DNA of 64,000 nucleotides from Paraburkholderia silviterrae (GTDB taxonomy: Bacteria; Pseudomonadota; Gammaproteobacteria; Burkholderiales; Burkholderiaceae), in the NCBI RefSeq assembly GCF_004353915.1, contig NZ_SMRP01000006.1:224047-288046 (forward strand), given 5' to 3'. The notes beneath the pieces were generated by a model that saw nothing but the letters and a program-made list of their open reading frames with translations, was not told the origin of the DNA and made no database searches. The translations under genes were made by a program, and so were the position numbers. This document shows, piece after piece, positions 42,294 to 51,614 of the stretch. Position 1 is the stretch's first letter. Every line of letters starts with the position of its first letter.

Positions 42294-45200
42294 ATGACTC
42301 ACGATCACGCTTCCGACGCTTGCACCCCGTCCCGCTGGCAATTCTGGATCGACCGCGGCGGCACGTTCACCGACATCGTCGCGCGCCGTCCCGACGGCAC
42401 GCTCACCACGCACAAGCTGCTCTCCGAGAATCCCGAACAATACCGCGATGCGGCGGTGGCGGGCATCCGCCATCTGCTCGGGCTGCGCGCCGATCAGCCG
42501 ATCACGCCGCGCGAGGTCGAGATGGTCAAGATGGGCACCACGGTCGCCACGAACGCGCTGCTCGAACGCAAGGGCGAGCCGGTTGCGCTCGTGACCACGC
42601 GCGGCTTTCGCGACGTGCTGCGCATCGCGTATCAGAACCGTCCGCGCCTGTTCGATCTCGACATCGCGCTGCCCGAAGCGCTGTATGAGCGCGTAGTCGA
42701 AATCGACGAACGCGTGAGCGCGCAAGGCGAGCTGGTCGCGCCGCTCGATCTGGACCGTGCCGAAGCCGCGTTGCGCGAGGTCTACGCCATGGGCATTCGC
42801 GCGCTCGCGATCGTGCTGATTCACGGCTACCGCCACACCGCGCACGAGCGCGAAATCGCCGATCTGGCGCGGCGCATCGGCTTCACGCAGGTTTCGGCCT
42901 CGCACGAAGTCTCGCCGCTCATGAAGATGGTCTCGCGCGGCGACACCACCGTGGTCGACGCCTATCTCTCGCCCATCCTGCGCCGCTATGTCGATCAGGT
43001 CGCGAGCGAGATGCCGGGCGTGAATCTGCAATTCATGCAGAGCAGCGGCGGCCTCACGCGCGCCGACCGCTTCCAGGGCAAGGACGCGATTCTTTCGGGC
43101 CCGGCCGGTGGCATCGTCGGCATGGTGCGCGCCGCGCAGGCGGCGGGCTTCGAGCGCGTGATCGGCTTCGACATGGGCGGCACTTCTACCGACGTCTCGC
43201 ATTTCAACGGCGAATTCGAGCGCGTGTTCGAGACCCAGGTGGCCGGCGTGCGCATGCGCGCGCCGATGATGAGCATTCACACCGTGGCGGCGGGCGGCGG
43301 CTCGGTGCTGGGCTTCGACGGCGCGCGGCTGCGCGTCGGGCCCGATTCAGCGGGTGCCAATCCCGGGCCCTGCGCCTACCGGCGCGGCGGTCCGCTTACG
43401 GTGACCGACTGCAATGTCATGCTCGGCAAGATCCAGCCCGAGTACTTCCCGCACGTGTTCGGCCCGCACGCGAACGAGGCGCTCGATCGCGACGCCGTGG
43501 TCCAGCGCTTCAACGCGCTCGCCGACGAAATCTTCGCCGCCACGGCTCAGCGTCGCACGCCCGAGGAAATCGCCGAAGGCTATCTGGAGATCGCGATCGG
43601 CAGCATGGCGAACGCCATCAAGAAGATCTCGGTGCAGCGCGGCCACGACGTCTCCCAATACGTGCTCACGACCTTCGGCGGCGCGGGCGGCCAGCACGCT
43701 TGCGGCGTGGCGGATGCGCTCGGCATGAGCCGCGTGTTCGCGCATCCGCTCGCGGGCGTGCTCTCCGCGTTCGGCATGGGGCTCGCCGATCAGACCGCGA
43801 TGCGCGAGCGCGCGCTCGAAATCGTGCTTGAAGACGCGTCGCTCGCGCGAATCGACGCTGCGCTCGACGCGCTCGCGCAGGACGCGAGCGGCGCGCTGCT
43901 CGAACAGGGCGTGGACGCCGCGCACATCTCCACGGCGCGGCGCGTGCATCTGCGCTATCAGGGCACCGATTCGGCGCTCGCGGTGAACGCCGGCAGCGTG
44001 GACGCGATGCGCGCGGCGTTCGAAGCGGCCTACCGGCAGCGCTACGCGTTCCTGATGCCGGACACGCCGCTCGTGGTGGAGCTCGCCTCGGTGGAAGCCA
44101 TCGGCCACTCGGACGCGCAGCCCGTGACCGGCACGCTCGCGCCGCGCGAGATGGGCGGCGCGCCGTCGGCTCAGGCGCGCGTGCGCTCCTATTCGGGCGG
44201 CCGCTGGCACGACGCGTCGCTTTATCTGCGCGACACGCTCATGGCCGGCGACGTGCTCGACGGCCCTGCGATCATCGCCGAGAAGAACGGCACGACCGTG
44301 GTCGAGCCGGGCTGGCAGGCGGCGCTGACCGCGCAGGGCAATGTCGTGATGACGCGCGTGCTGCCGCTGCCCACACGCCGCTCGATCGGCACCGAGGCCG
44401 ATCCCGTGCGGCTCGAGATCTTCAACAACCTCTTCATGTCGATCGCCGAGCAGATGGGTTTGCGCCTGCAAAACACCGCGTATTCGGTGAACATCAAGGA
44501 GCGGCTCGACTTTTCGTGCGCGATCTTCGACGCGGCGGGCAATCTGATCGCGAACGCGCCGCATATGCCCGTGCATCTCGGCTCGATGGGCGAAAGCATC
44601 AAAACCGTCATCGAGCGCAATCGCGACACGATGCGCGACGGCGACGTGTTCATGCTCAACGACCCGTATCACGGCGGCACACACCTGCCCGACGTCACGG
44701 TCATCACACCCGTGTTCGCCGAAGGCAGCGCGGAGCCGCTCTTCTACGTGGGCTCGCGCGGGCATCACGCGGACATCGGCGGCATCACGCCGGGCTCGAT
44801 GCCGGCGGCTTCCCAGCATATCGAAGAGGAGGGCGTGCTCATCGATAACTGGCAGCTCGTCGAGGCCGGCACGCTGCGCGAGCGCGAAACGCGCGCATTG
44901 CTGGCCTCGGGCCGCTATCCGGCGCGCAATATCGATCAGAACATGGCCGATCTGCGCGCGCAGGTCGCCGCGAACCAGAAGGGCGTGGACGAATTGCGCC
45001 GCATGGTCGCGCAGTTCGGCCGCGACGTGGTGCTCGCATTCATGCAGCACGTGCAGGACAACGCGGAAGAAGCGGTGCGCCGCGTGATCGGCGCGCTCAA
45101 GGACGGCGCGTACCGCTATGAGCTCGACAACGGCGCGGTAATCGAGGTGGCGATTCGCGTGGATGCGCAAACGCGCAGCGCCGCCATCGACTTTACCGGC

Positions 45201-45926
45201 ACTTCGGCGCAACTGCCGAACAACTTCAACGCGCCGAAGGCCGTGTGCATGGCGGCCGTGCTCTATGTCTTCCGCACGCTCGTGGGCGACGACATCCCGC
45301 TCAACGCGGGCTGCCTCAAGCCGCTCACGGTGACGGTGCCCGAGCGCTCGATGCTCAATCCGGTGTATCCGGCGGCGGTGGTGTCGGGCAACGTGGAGAC
45401 CTCGTCGGCGATCACGAATGCGCTTTATGGCGCGCTCGGCATCGTGGCGTCGAGCCAGGGCACGATGAATAATTTCACCTTCGGCGACGCACGTTACCAG
45501 TACTACGAAACGATTGCGGGCGGCAGTGGCGCGGGTGAGGGCTTCAGCGGCGTCGATGCGGTGCAGACCCACATGACCAACTCGCGCCTGACCGATCCCG
45601 AGGTGCTCGAATGGCGCTATCCGGTGCGCCTCGAATCGCATTTGATTCGCGCGGAGTCGGGTGGCGGCGGACGCTGGCACGGCGGCAACGGGGCGGTCCG
45701 GCGCATCCGCTTCCTCGCGCCGATGACGGCGTCGATCCTCTCGAACAACCGCATCCACGCGCCGTTCGGCGCGGCGGGCGGGCGGCCGGGGCGCGCGGGA
45801 AGCAACCGCGTCGAGCGCGCGGACGGCGAGATCGTGGCGCTCGGCCATATCGCCAGCGTGGAGATGGGCGCGGGCGATGTGTTCGTGGTGGAGACGCCGG
45901 GAGGCGGCGGCTACGGGCACGCGTAG
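42294..45926 (+). CDS. Fused hydantoinase/oxoprolinase HyuA-HyuB (5-oxoprolinase-type, ATP-hydrolysing)
   Basis: 1210 residues. HyuA part about 1-690: WQFWIDRGGTFTDIVARRPD, MVKMGTTVATNALLERKGEP, RVIGFDMGGTSTDVSHFNG, AAGGGSVLGFDGARLRVGP, FGGAGGQHACGVADALGM. HyuB part about 700-1210: RLEIFNNLFMSIAEQMGLRL, MLNDPYHGGTHLPDVTVI, RGHHADIGGITPGSMP, DFTGTSAQLPNNFNAPKAV and the glycine-rich C-terminus ETPGGGGYGHA. One-chain enzymes of this layout include eukaryotic 5-oxoprolinase; hydantoinase and acetone carboxylase-type relatives exist. Reaction expected: ATP-driven opening of 5-oxoproline or a related lactam. The upstream cyclase-like gene supports 5-oxoproline. Confidence 0.9.
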   Translation: MTHDHASDACTPSRWQFWIDRGGTFTDIVARRPDGTLTTHKLLSENPEQYRDAAVAGIRHLLGLRADQPITPREVEMVKMGTTVATNALLERKGEPVALVTTRGFRDVLRIAYQNRPRLFDLDIALPEALYERVVEIDERVSAQGELVAPLDLDRAEAALREVYAMGIRALAIVLIHGYRHTAHEREIADLARRIGFTQVSASHEVSPLMKMVSRGDTTVVDAYLSPILRRYVDQVASEMPGVNLQFMQSSGGLTRADRFQGKDAILSGPAGGIVGMVRAAQAAGFERVIGFDMGGTSTDVSHFNGEFERVFETQVAGVRMRAPMMSIHTVAAGGGSVLGFDGARLRVGPDSAGANPGPCAYRRGGPLTVTDCNVMLGKIQPEYFPHVFGPHANEALDRDAVVQRFNALADEIFAATAQRRTPEEIAEGYLEIAIGSMANAIKKISVQRGHDVSQYVLTTFGGAGGQHACGVADALGMSRVFAHPLAGVLSAFGMGLADQTAMRERALEIVLEDASLARIDAALDALAQDASGALLEQGVDAAHISTARRVHLRYQGTDSALAVNAGSVDAMRAAFEAAYRQRYAFLMPDTPLVVELASVEAIGHSDAQPVTGTLAPREMGGAPSAQARVRSYSGGRWHDASLYLRDTLMAGDVLDGPAIIAEKNGTTVVEPGWQAALTAQGNVVMTRVLPLPTRRSIGTEADPVRLEIFNNLFMSIAEQMGLRLQNTAYSVNIKERLDFSCAIFDAAGNLIANAPHMPVHLGSMGESIKTVIERNRDTMRDGDVFMLNDPYHGGTHLPDVTVITPVFAEGSAEPLFYVGSRGHHADIGGITPGSMPAASQHIEEEGVLIDNWQLVEAGTLRERETRALLASGRYPARNIDQNMADLRAQVAANQKGVDELRRMVAQFGRDVVLAFMQHVQDNAEEAVRRVIGALKDGAYRYELDNGAVIEVAIRVDAQTRSAAIDFTGTSAQLPNNFNAPKAVCMAAVLYVFRTLVGDDIPLNAGCLKPLTVTVPERSMLNPVYPAAVVSGNVETSSAITNALYGALGIVASSQGTMNNFTFGDARYQYYETIAGGSGAGEGFSGVDAVQTHMTNSRLTDPEVLEWRYPVRLESHLIRAESGGGGRWHGGNGAVRRIRFLAPMTASILSNNRIHAPFGAAGGRPGRAGSNRVERADGEIVALGHIASVEMGAGDVFVVETPGGGGYGHA

Positions 45927-46099
45927 TGTGTTGCTCTGCCGCCTGCACGGGGCACCGCTCCGCATGAACGAATGTTCATCCGCTTGAGGCCGGCATGAGA
46001 GACGAAGGCGCCTAATCTGGGCTGTAGCCGATCCAGAACGACAATACAGGACGAAGATCCACGGCTCCTTCGAATCTCATGACATGGAGACAGACCATC

Positions 46100-46447
46100 A
46101 TGAACGCGATCCTCAAGCGCGCCGTTCCGCTCATGCCACTCGTGCTGGTGGCGGCCAGTTCGCTGGCGTGCGCCGCCGGCCATCTGACGCCGCAGCAATG
46201 CAACAGCTATCCGTTCAAGCCGGCGCACGGCGCGCTGTCGAGCGACGACGTGGCGCGCGAGCTCAACGAGCTGGCGTCGGTGGGCTATCGGCCCGGCATC
46301 GATAACTATTCGCCCGATATCGCCGACGCCCGCGCGAAGCTCAACGCCGAATACGCGAAGGACTGCGCGTCGGGACCGTCCAGCGCGAGCCAGTCGGCAA
46401 CCGGCCCGGCCACGAGCGCTGCGACTAGCGTGGCCACTAGCGGCTAA
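46100..46447 (+). CDS. DUF4148 exported protein
   Basis: 115 residues from ATG 46100, with GGAG upstream. Signal peptide LKRAVPLMPLVLVAASSLACAAG, then SSDDVARELNELASVGYRPG and NYSPDIADARAKLNAEY, the pattern of the small Burkholderiales DUF4148 family, followed by an S/T/A-rich tail. Function unknown; periplasmic. Stands alone. Confidence 0.75.
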   Translation: MNAILKRAVPLMPLVLVAASSLACAAGHLTPQQCNSYPFKPAHGALSSDDVARELNELASVGYRPGIDNYSPDIADARAKLNAEYAKDCASGPSSASQSATGPATSAATSVATSG

Positions 46448-46629
46448 GCTCGTCTCGCGGCGCACGCCGCGTCCCATTCCCCTCGCTGTTTATTCGGCCG
46501 CCGTCACAAAACTTAAAAGCAGCTTCGTTATGCTTCGGCGTTGTCTTGCCGCTGCGTTCGCGCGCGGGAAGGCGATGCTCGGGCCGCTCCTCGAGCCGTT
46601 GTTGTGCCTCTATCTGGATGGAGACTTCG

Positions 46630-47079
46630 ATGACGGTCGAATTCGTGCCGGCGCGTCCGCATTTTGGCGACGCGCCGAGCAAACGTTTGCGCTTGCCCGG
46701 CGACCTTGCGACACCGCCCACATATGCCACACTGCTGGCATGTGCAATAGTTGCGTGCGCAACTACAGCGTGCGGCGATCGCACCGGCGACGCACGCGTC
46801 GCGCTCACCACGAGCGCTGCACGCGAGCTCGGACAAACGCAGCCCGCAGCATCGACAAACCCTCAGCCAAACCCGGCGCAAGCCGATTCGCCGCTCGCAA
46901 CGACATTTGCGGCCGGCGCGTCCACACCGAATTCCGCCGATGGCGCAAACAGCGCGGCTGCCCTTGCCGCGCGCGCGGTGCGCTCGCCCGCACGGCCCGG
47001 CGCCGCCGCGGGCGAGCACGCCGCGACAGATGCCGACAACGCACCGCTTGCCACTCCCGTGATTCACACCGCCGACTGA
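46630..47079 (+). CDS. Hypothetical lipoprotein-like protein, A/S/T/P-rich
   Basis: 149 residues from ATG 46630, with GGAG 7 bases upstream. A hydrophobic stretch at about 33-50 (ATLLACAIVACATTAC) ends in a lipobox-like ATTAC, but it sits unusually far from the start. The rest is low complexity (A, P, S, T, N), as in exported linkers. It precedes the phospholipase gene by 93 bases. Could be a spurious frame in GC-rich DNA. Confidence 0.4.
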   Translation: MTVEFVPARPHFGDAPSKRLRLPGDLATPPTYATLLACAIVACATTACGDRTGDARVALTTSAARELGQTQPAASTNPQPNPAQADSPLATTFAAGASTPNSADGANSAAALAARAVRSPARPGAAAGEHAATDADNAPLATPVIHTAD

Positions 47080-47172
47080 CGCACCTGGCCGCGCGAAGCT
47101 GCGCCGCCTGTCGTTTTGTCAGGCGGCGCCGCGTCGCGCGGGCATTCTCAACCCGAAGACGGAAACCACAAC

Positions 47173-49284
47173 ATGACTTCGAGAAGCCGCCGTGACTTCC
47201 TCCGCACCGCCGCGATGAGCGCCGGTTCGGCCACTGCTCTGACGATGCTGCCGCTGGGCATCCGCAACGCGCTTGCGATTCCGGCCAACAATCGCACGGG
47301 CAGCATACGCGACGTCGAGCACATCGTGATCCTCATGCAGGAGAACCGCTCGTTCGATCATTACTTTGGCACGCTGCGCGGCGTGCGCGGCTTCGGCGAC
47401 ACGCGCGCGATCACGCTGCCCAACGGGCAGCCCGTGTGGAACCAGCCACTCGCGGCAGGCGCGGGTGAGGTGCTGCCGTTCCATCCCACGGCGGCCAACC
47501 TCGGGCTGCAGTTCATCCAGGATCTGCCGCACGACTGGACCACGACGCACGCCGCCTGGAATGGCGGCCGCTACGACCAGTGGGTGCCGGCCAAGGGCCC
47601 GACCACGATGGCCTACCTCACGCGCGACGACATTCCCTTCCACTACCAGCTCGCCGACGCCTTCACGATCTGCGACGCCTACCATTGCTCGACGATGACC
47701 TCGACCGATCCGAACCGCTATTACATGTGGACCGGCTGGGTGGGCAACGACGGCAGCGGCGGCGGCCCGGTGATCGACAACGCGGAAGCGGGCTACGGCT
47801 GGTCCACGTATCCTGAAGCGCTGCAAGGCGCGGGCATCTCGTGGAAGATCTATCAGGACGTGGGCGAAGGGCTCGACGCGAAGGGCTCGTGGGGCTGGAC
47901 CGGCGACAACCCGTATATTGGCAATTACGGCGACAACTCGCTGCTGTATTTCCATCAATACCAGAACGCGCAGCCGGGCAACCCGCTCTACGACCGCGCG
48001 CGCACGGGCACGAACGTGCTCGCGGGCGGCGGCTACTTCGACGTGCTCAAGCAGGACGTGCAGAACAACGCACTACCGCAGGTTTCGTGGATCGTCGCAC
48101 CCGAGGCCTATTCCGAGCATCCGAACTGGCCCGCGAACTATGGCGCGTGGTACGTCGACCAGGTGCTGCAGATCCTCACGTCGAACCCCGAGATCTGGAG
48201 CAAGACAGTACTGCTGATCAATTACGACGAGAACGACGGCTTCTTCGATCATCTCGCGCCGCCGTTCCCGGCCGCGTCGAGTGCCAACGGGCTTTCCACG
48301 GTGGACACCGTCAACGAGATTTTCCCGGGCAGCAGCAAATACGCGGCGGGCCCGTACGGCCTCGGGCAGCGCGTGCCGATGCTGGTTGTTTCGCCGTGGT
48401 CGCGCGGCGGCTGGGTGTGCTCGCAGACTTTCGATCACACCTCGGTGATCCGCTTCATCGCAAAGCGCTTCGGCGAGCAGCACGACCTGCGCGAGCCGAA
48501 CATCACCGCGTGGCGCCGTGCCGTGTGCGGCGACCTCACTTCGGCGTTCGACTTTGCCACGCCCAATGCCACGCTGCCTGTGCTGCCTTCCACGAGCGGC
48601 TACGCGCCGCCCGATCGCAATCGCCACCCGAGCTATGTGCCGCAGCCGCCTGCTACCGGCAGCGTGCCGAAACAGGAGAGCGGCGTGCGCCTCGCACGGG
48701 CGCTGCCCTATGAGTTGTTCGTGCGTTTCGACGCGAACGGCGCTTCGGGCAAGGCGGGCATGCACTTCATCAATACGGGGCGTGCCGGCGCGGTGTTCCT
48801 CGTCTATACCGCGGGCAGCGCCGACGCGCCGCTCAGCTATACGGTGGAGGCGGGCAAGCGTCTCGAGGACAAGCTGACCCTTGGCACGACCGGCGCGTAC
48901 GACTTCACCGTGCACGGACCGAACGGCTTTTTGCGCCGCTTCGCGGGCAAGCAGGTGCAGATGAGCTGGTTGGGCGGCGACACTGCGCGCCCTGAGGTGA
49001 CCGAAGGCTACGACGTGGCGAACGGCAATCTGCAATTGCGCCTGCAAAACACGGGCAATGCGAAATGCCAGTTCACGATCGTCAACGCCTACGACCCGGG
49101 CACGCCCGTCGTGCACAGCGTGCGCGGCGGCGATGTCGAGCAGGTCTACCTCGATCTGCGCAACGCTTACGGCTGGTACGACCTGACCATCACCGTCGAT
49201 AGCGACGCGAGCTTCGTGCGCCGCATTGCGGGGCACGTGGAAACGGGGCGTCCTGGCTATAGCGATCCGGCGCTTGGCGGCTGA
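47173..49284 (+). CDS. plcN: Phosphocholine-specific phospholipase C, Tat-exported
   Basis: 703 residues. Tat signal SRSRRDFLRTAAMSAGSATA. Phosphoesterase domain: VEHIVILMQENRSFDHYFGT, GVRGFGDTRAITLPNGQPVW, CDAYHCSTMTSTDPNRYYMW, INYDENDGFFDHLAPPF (metal ligands), LGQRVPMLVVSPWSRGGWVC and FDHTSVIRFIAKRFGE. Two C-terminal beta domains (about 520-700) complete the PlcN/PlcH layout. It hydrolyses phosphatidylcholine (and possibly sphingomyelin) to diacylglycerol and phosphocholine. Exported folded through Tat. The start at 47173 opens the Tat motif. Confidence 0.93.
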   Translation: MTSRSRRDFLRTAAMSAGSATALTMLPLGIRNALAIPANNRTGSIRDVEHIVILMQENRSFDHYFGTLRGVRGFGDTRAITLPNGQPVWNQPLAAGAGEVLPFHPTAANLGLQFIQDLPHDWTTTHAAWNGGRYDQWVPAKGPTTMAYLTRDDIPFHYQLADAFTICDAYHCSTMTSTDPNRYYMWTGWVGNDGSGGGPVIDNAEAGYGWSTYPEALQGAGISWKIYQDVGEGLDAKGSWGWTGDNPYIGNYGDNSLLYFHQYQNAQPGNPLYDRARTGTNVLAGGGYFDVLKQDVQNNALPQVSWIVAPEAYSEHPNWPANYGAWYVDQVLQILTSNPEIWSKTVLLINYDENDGFFDHLAPPFPAASSANGLSTVDTVNEIFPGSSKYAAGPYGLGQRVPMLVVSPWSRGGWVCSQTFDHTSVIRFIAKRFGEQHDLREPNITAWRRAVCGDLTSAFDFATPNATLPVLPSTSGYAPPDRNRHPSYVPQPPATGSVPKQESGVRLARALPYELFVRFDANGASGKAGMHFINTGRAGAVFLVYTAGSADAPLSYTVEAGKRLEDKLTLGTTGAYDFTVHGPNGFLRRFAGKQVQMSWLGGDTARPEVTEGYDVANGNLQLRLQNTGNAKCQFTIVNAYDPGTPVVHSVRGGDVEQVYLDLRNAYGWYDLTITVDSDASFVRRIAGHVETGRPGYSDPALGG

Positions 49285-49336
49285 TGTGCATGGGGCGCTC
49301 GGGGGGAGAGCCCGAGCGCGGGGCACGCGCGATTTA

Positions 49337-50020
49337 TCACGGTCGCGCGCTGCCCCAAAGACGGCGCGAAAAATCTTCGATCTCGCCGCTGAGGCGCCGT
49401 TTTTGCAGGGTGCGCGTCCAGCTTGTCGATAGCCCGGCTGCGCCAAGCAAGCGGCGATACTGTGCGTCGTCGAACGGCAGGTGCCAGGCGATGGCCGCCG
49501 CGTCGAGCACGGTAACGTCGCTTACACGCGAGGCGAGCTCGAGCGGTGCTTCGGGGCTGACGCGGCCGCCGGCGATCACGCGATAGAGCCAGCCTACGCG
49601 CGCTGCGTTTTGCATCTGCAGGGAGAGGTCTTCGATGGCGAAGTGAAAATTCACCTTGAAGCAGGGCGAGCGCGGCTGCGTCACTTGAATCAGCGCGTCG
49701 CCCCAGCAAAAGATATCGCCAATAAAGACGTTCTCTTCGGTCAGCCCAACGGTGGACAAGTTTTCACCAAACGACGCGGCAGCAAACCGGTTGGCCCGCG
49801 CGGGAAATTTACGCGCCCAGTGGGCATAGTGCTCGCGCGGATAGTGGCACAGCGCGCGATCGGGACCGCCGTGGATCCCCGGTTCTGCCTGTTCGTCTCC
49901 TTCAAGGCCGCGTTCGCTCAACACCAGCGCGCTATTGACAGCGCGCTTGGCGATTGCGCTCGGACGGCCAGCGGGGTATTCAAGAACGCGGCCGGTAAAG
50001 ACGGCTAGGGGAAAGCTCAT
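49337..50020 (-). CDS. MOSC-domain protein (YiiM-like)
   Basis: 227 residues from ATG 50020, with GGAG 6 bases upstream. MOSC features: LVLSERGLEGDEQAEPGIHG, GGPDRALCHYPREHYAHWAR, FGENLSTVGLTEENVFIGDI, and the cysteine in QVTQPRSPCFKVN. The 3-alpha C-terminal segment follows (LPFDDAQYRRLLGAAGLSTS). YiiM-type proteins take part in molybdenum-cofactor-dependent detoxification such as 6-N-hydroxylaminopurine. Upstream ATGs at 50038 and 50032 are less well spaced from a ribosome site. Confidence 0.87.
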   Translation of the reverse strand: MSFPLAVFTGRVLEYPAGRPSAIAKRAVNSALVLSERGLEGDEQAEPGIHGGPDRALCHYPREHYAHWARKFPARANRFAAASFGENLSTVGLTEENVFIGDIFCWGDALIQVTQPRSPCFKVNFHFAIEDLSLQMQNAARVGWLYRVIAGGRVSPEAPLELASRVSDVTVLDAAAIAWHLPFDDAQYRRLLGAAGLSTSWTRTLQKRRLSGEIEDFSRRLWGSARP

Positions 50021-50144
50021 AGGCGACTCCATTTGCATGAGCACACATGCTCTGCGCTTTGGCCATGCCGTGCAATTCGAAATCGCGAAGCGCGGCCAAT
50101 ACGCGGCGTTCGGCCGCGTGAGGGGCGCAGAATGGCCGGAAGAG

Positions 50145-51020
50145 TCAGCCCTCTCGCCGCGACTCGGTTTCCAGCAGACCAAGCAAGACCCTTGCCGTCT
50201 CGCTCATCTGACTCGCGTCGCGATGCACGATGCCGACGTCGCGATGAAACGTATGGTGGCCGAGGTCGATCGCACGCACCTTGGCGGGCCAGCGCCGCCA
50301 GGTGGCGGTCTGCGGAACGAGTGCGACGCCCACGCCGTTCTCCACCAGCTTCACGATGGCCTCCAGCTCGTCGAGCTCGCACACGTCCTGCACGGGCAAC
50401 TGCATGCGCCGCAAAAAGCGGTCGACCTGCCGGCCGCCGAACGACGCGCGGTCATAGCGGATATACGGCCGCGTGGCGATCAGCTCCATCCAGTCGCTGC
50501 CTTTCACGCCGCGCGGCACGATCAGCCGATAAGGTTCCTGCGCGAGCGGAGTCCAGCGCATATCGCTCTGGAGTGCGAAGGGAGGGCGGATGATGGCGGC
50601 CAGATCGATTTCGCCGGCGTCGACGAGATTGAGGAGTTCCATCGACACCCCCGGAATCACGCGCGTGCTCGCGCCGGGGCACTGCTGGCGCAGCGCCGCG
50701 AGCGCGTCGGGCAGCAACGCGCGCTGCACCGATGCAATCGCGCCGATATTGATCCGCACGGCCACCGCCGGGTCCACGGTGACGGTGCTCAGGTTGCCGT
50801 AAAGCCGGATCACCTCCTGCGCCTGCACGAGAATCTGTTGGCCGCGCGCGTTCAAGCGTGCGGTGCGCCCCTCGCGGTCGAACAGCGCGAAGCCGAGCTC
50901 GGCTTCGAGACGCTGCATCTGCGCGCTCACGGCGGCCTGCGTAAGGCCGATCCGCTTTCCGGCGGCGGCGAAGGTACCCTCGCGGGCGACGGCAATCAGC
51001 GTCTTCAGCTCGCGGATCAT
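50145..51020 (-). CDS. LysR-family transcriptional regulator
   Basis: 291 residues. HTH: IRELKTLIAVAREGTFAAAG, then KRIGLTQAAVSAQMQRLEAE, then GFALFDREGRTARLNARGQQ. The effector domain includes VRINIGAIASVQRALLPDAL and VPRGVKGSDWMELIATRPYI. It is divergent from the VOC gene at 51150; the 129-base gap contains an A+T-rich core (AATTATATATTGATTTTATT), so both are likely transcribed from it. Confidence 0.9.
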   Translation of the reverse strand: MIRELKTLIAVAREGTFAAAGKRIGLTQAAVSAQMQRLEAELGFALFDREGRTARLNARGQQILVQAQEVIRLYGNLSTVTVDPAVAVRINIGAIASVQRALLPDALAALRQQCPGASTRVIPGVSMELLNLVDAGEIDLAAIIRPPFALQSDMRWTPLAQEPYRLIVPRGVKGSDWMELIATRPYIRYDRASFGGRQVDRFLRRMQLPVQDVCELDELEAIVKLVENGVGVALVPQTATWRRWPAKVRAIDLGHHTFHRDVGIVHRDASQMSETARVLLGLLETESRREG

Positions 51021-51149
51021 TCACAAATTCCGTTTGTGTATGGCGAAATTATATATTGATTTTATTTTTCAACCGTGCCGTCTATCATGGCCCGACAAAG
51101 CGCCGGCACGAACGGTAGAACGCATTGCATAGCGAGTATGGAGCGAACC

Positions 51150-51575
51150 ATGAGCCTTTCCCCGTTTCACCTGGCCATCCCCGTCTACGATCTGCCGGCC
51201 GCGCGCGACTTCTATGGCCGTGTATTCGGTCTCGAAGAAGGCCGTTCGAGCGACCATTGGGTCGACTTCGACTTTTTCGGTCATCAACTGGTGATTCACG
51301 AGCACCCGAAAACCGCCTCGCAGGAAAGCGCGCATACGAACGCGGTGGACGGCCACGACGTGCCGGTGCCGCATTTCGGCGTGGTGCTGGAATGGAGTCA
51401 GTGGGAGGCGCTCGCGCAGCGGCTGCGCGAGTTCGGCACGCAATTCGTGATCGAGCCGTATATCCGCTTTCAGGGGCAGGTGGGCGAGCAGGCCACCATG
51501 TTCCTGTTCGATCCGTGCGGCAACGCGCTGGAATTCAAGGCGTTCAAGGACATCGGGCAGCTGTTCGCCAAATGA
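51150..51575 (+). CDS. VOC-superfamily glyoxalase/dioxygenase-like protein
   Basis: 141 residues from ATG 51150, with GGAG 7 bases upstream. FHLAIPVYDLPAARDFYGRV opens the first module, HWVDFDFFGHQLVIHEHPK is the middle, and MFLFDPCGNALEFKAFKD ends the second module with the Glu ligand. Proteins with this layout are annotated 'VOC family protein/glyoxalase'; substrate unknown. Its divergent LysR neighbour probably regulates it. Confidence 0.85.
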   Translation: MSLSPFHLAIPVYDLPAARDFYGRVFGLEEGRSSDHWVDFDFFGHQLVIHEHPKTASQESAHTNAVDGHDVPVPHFGVVLEWSQWEALAQRLREFGTQFVIEPYIRFQGQVGEQATMFLFDPCGNALEFKAFKDIGQLFAK

Positions 51576-51614
51576 GGCTGCAAGCGTGCCCGAAAACGGC
51601 AGACGACGCGCGCG

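Noticed and set aside
42653..45965. Long antisense ORFs (up to 872 codons) opposite the HyuA/HyuB gene
   Set aside because: These are high-GC antisense shadows rich in R, H and A, with no motifs, mirrored on a gene with clear family features.
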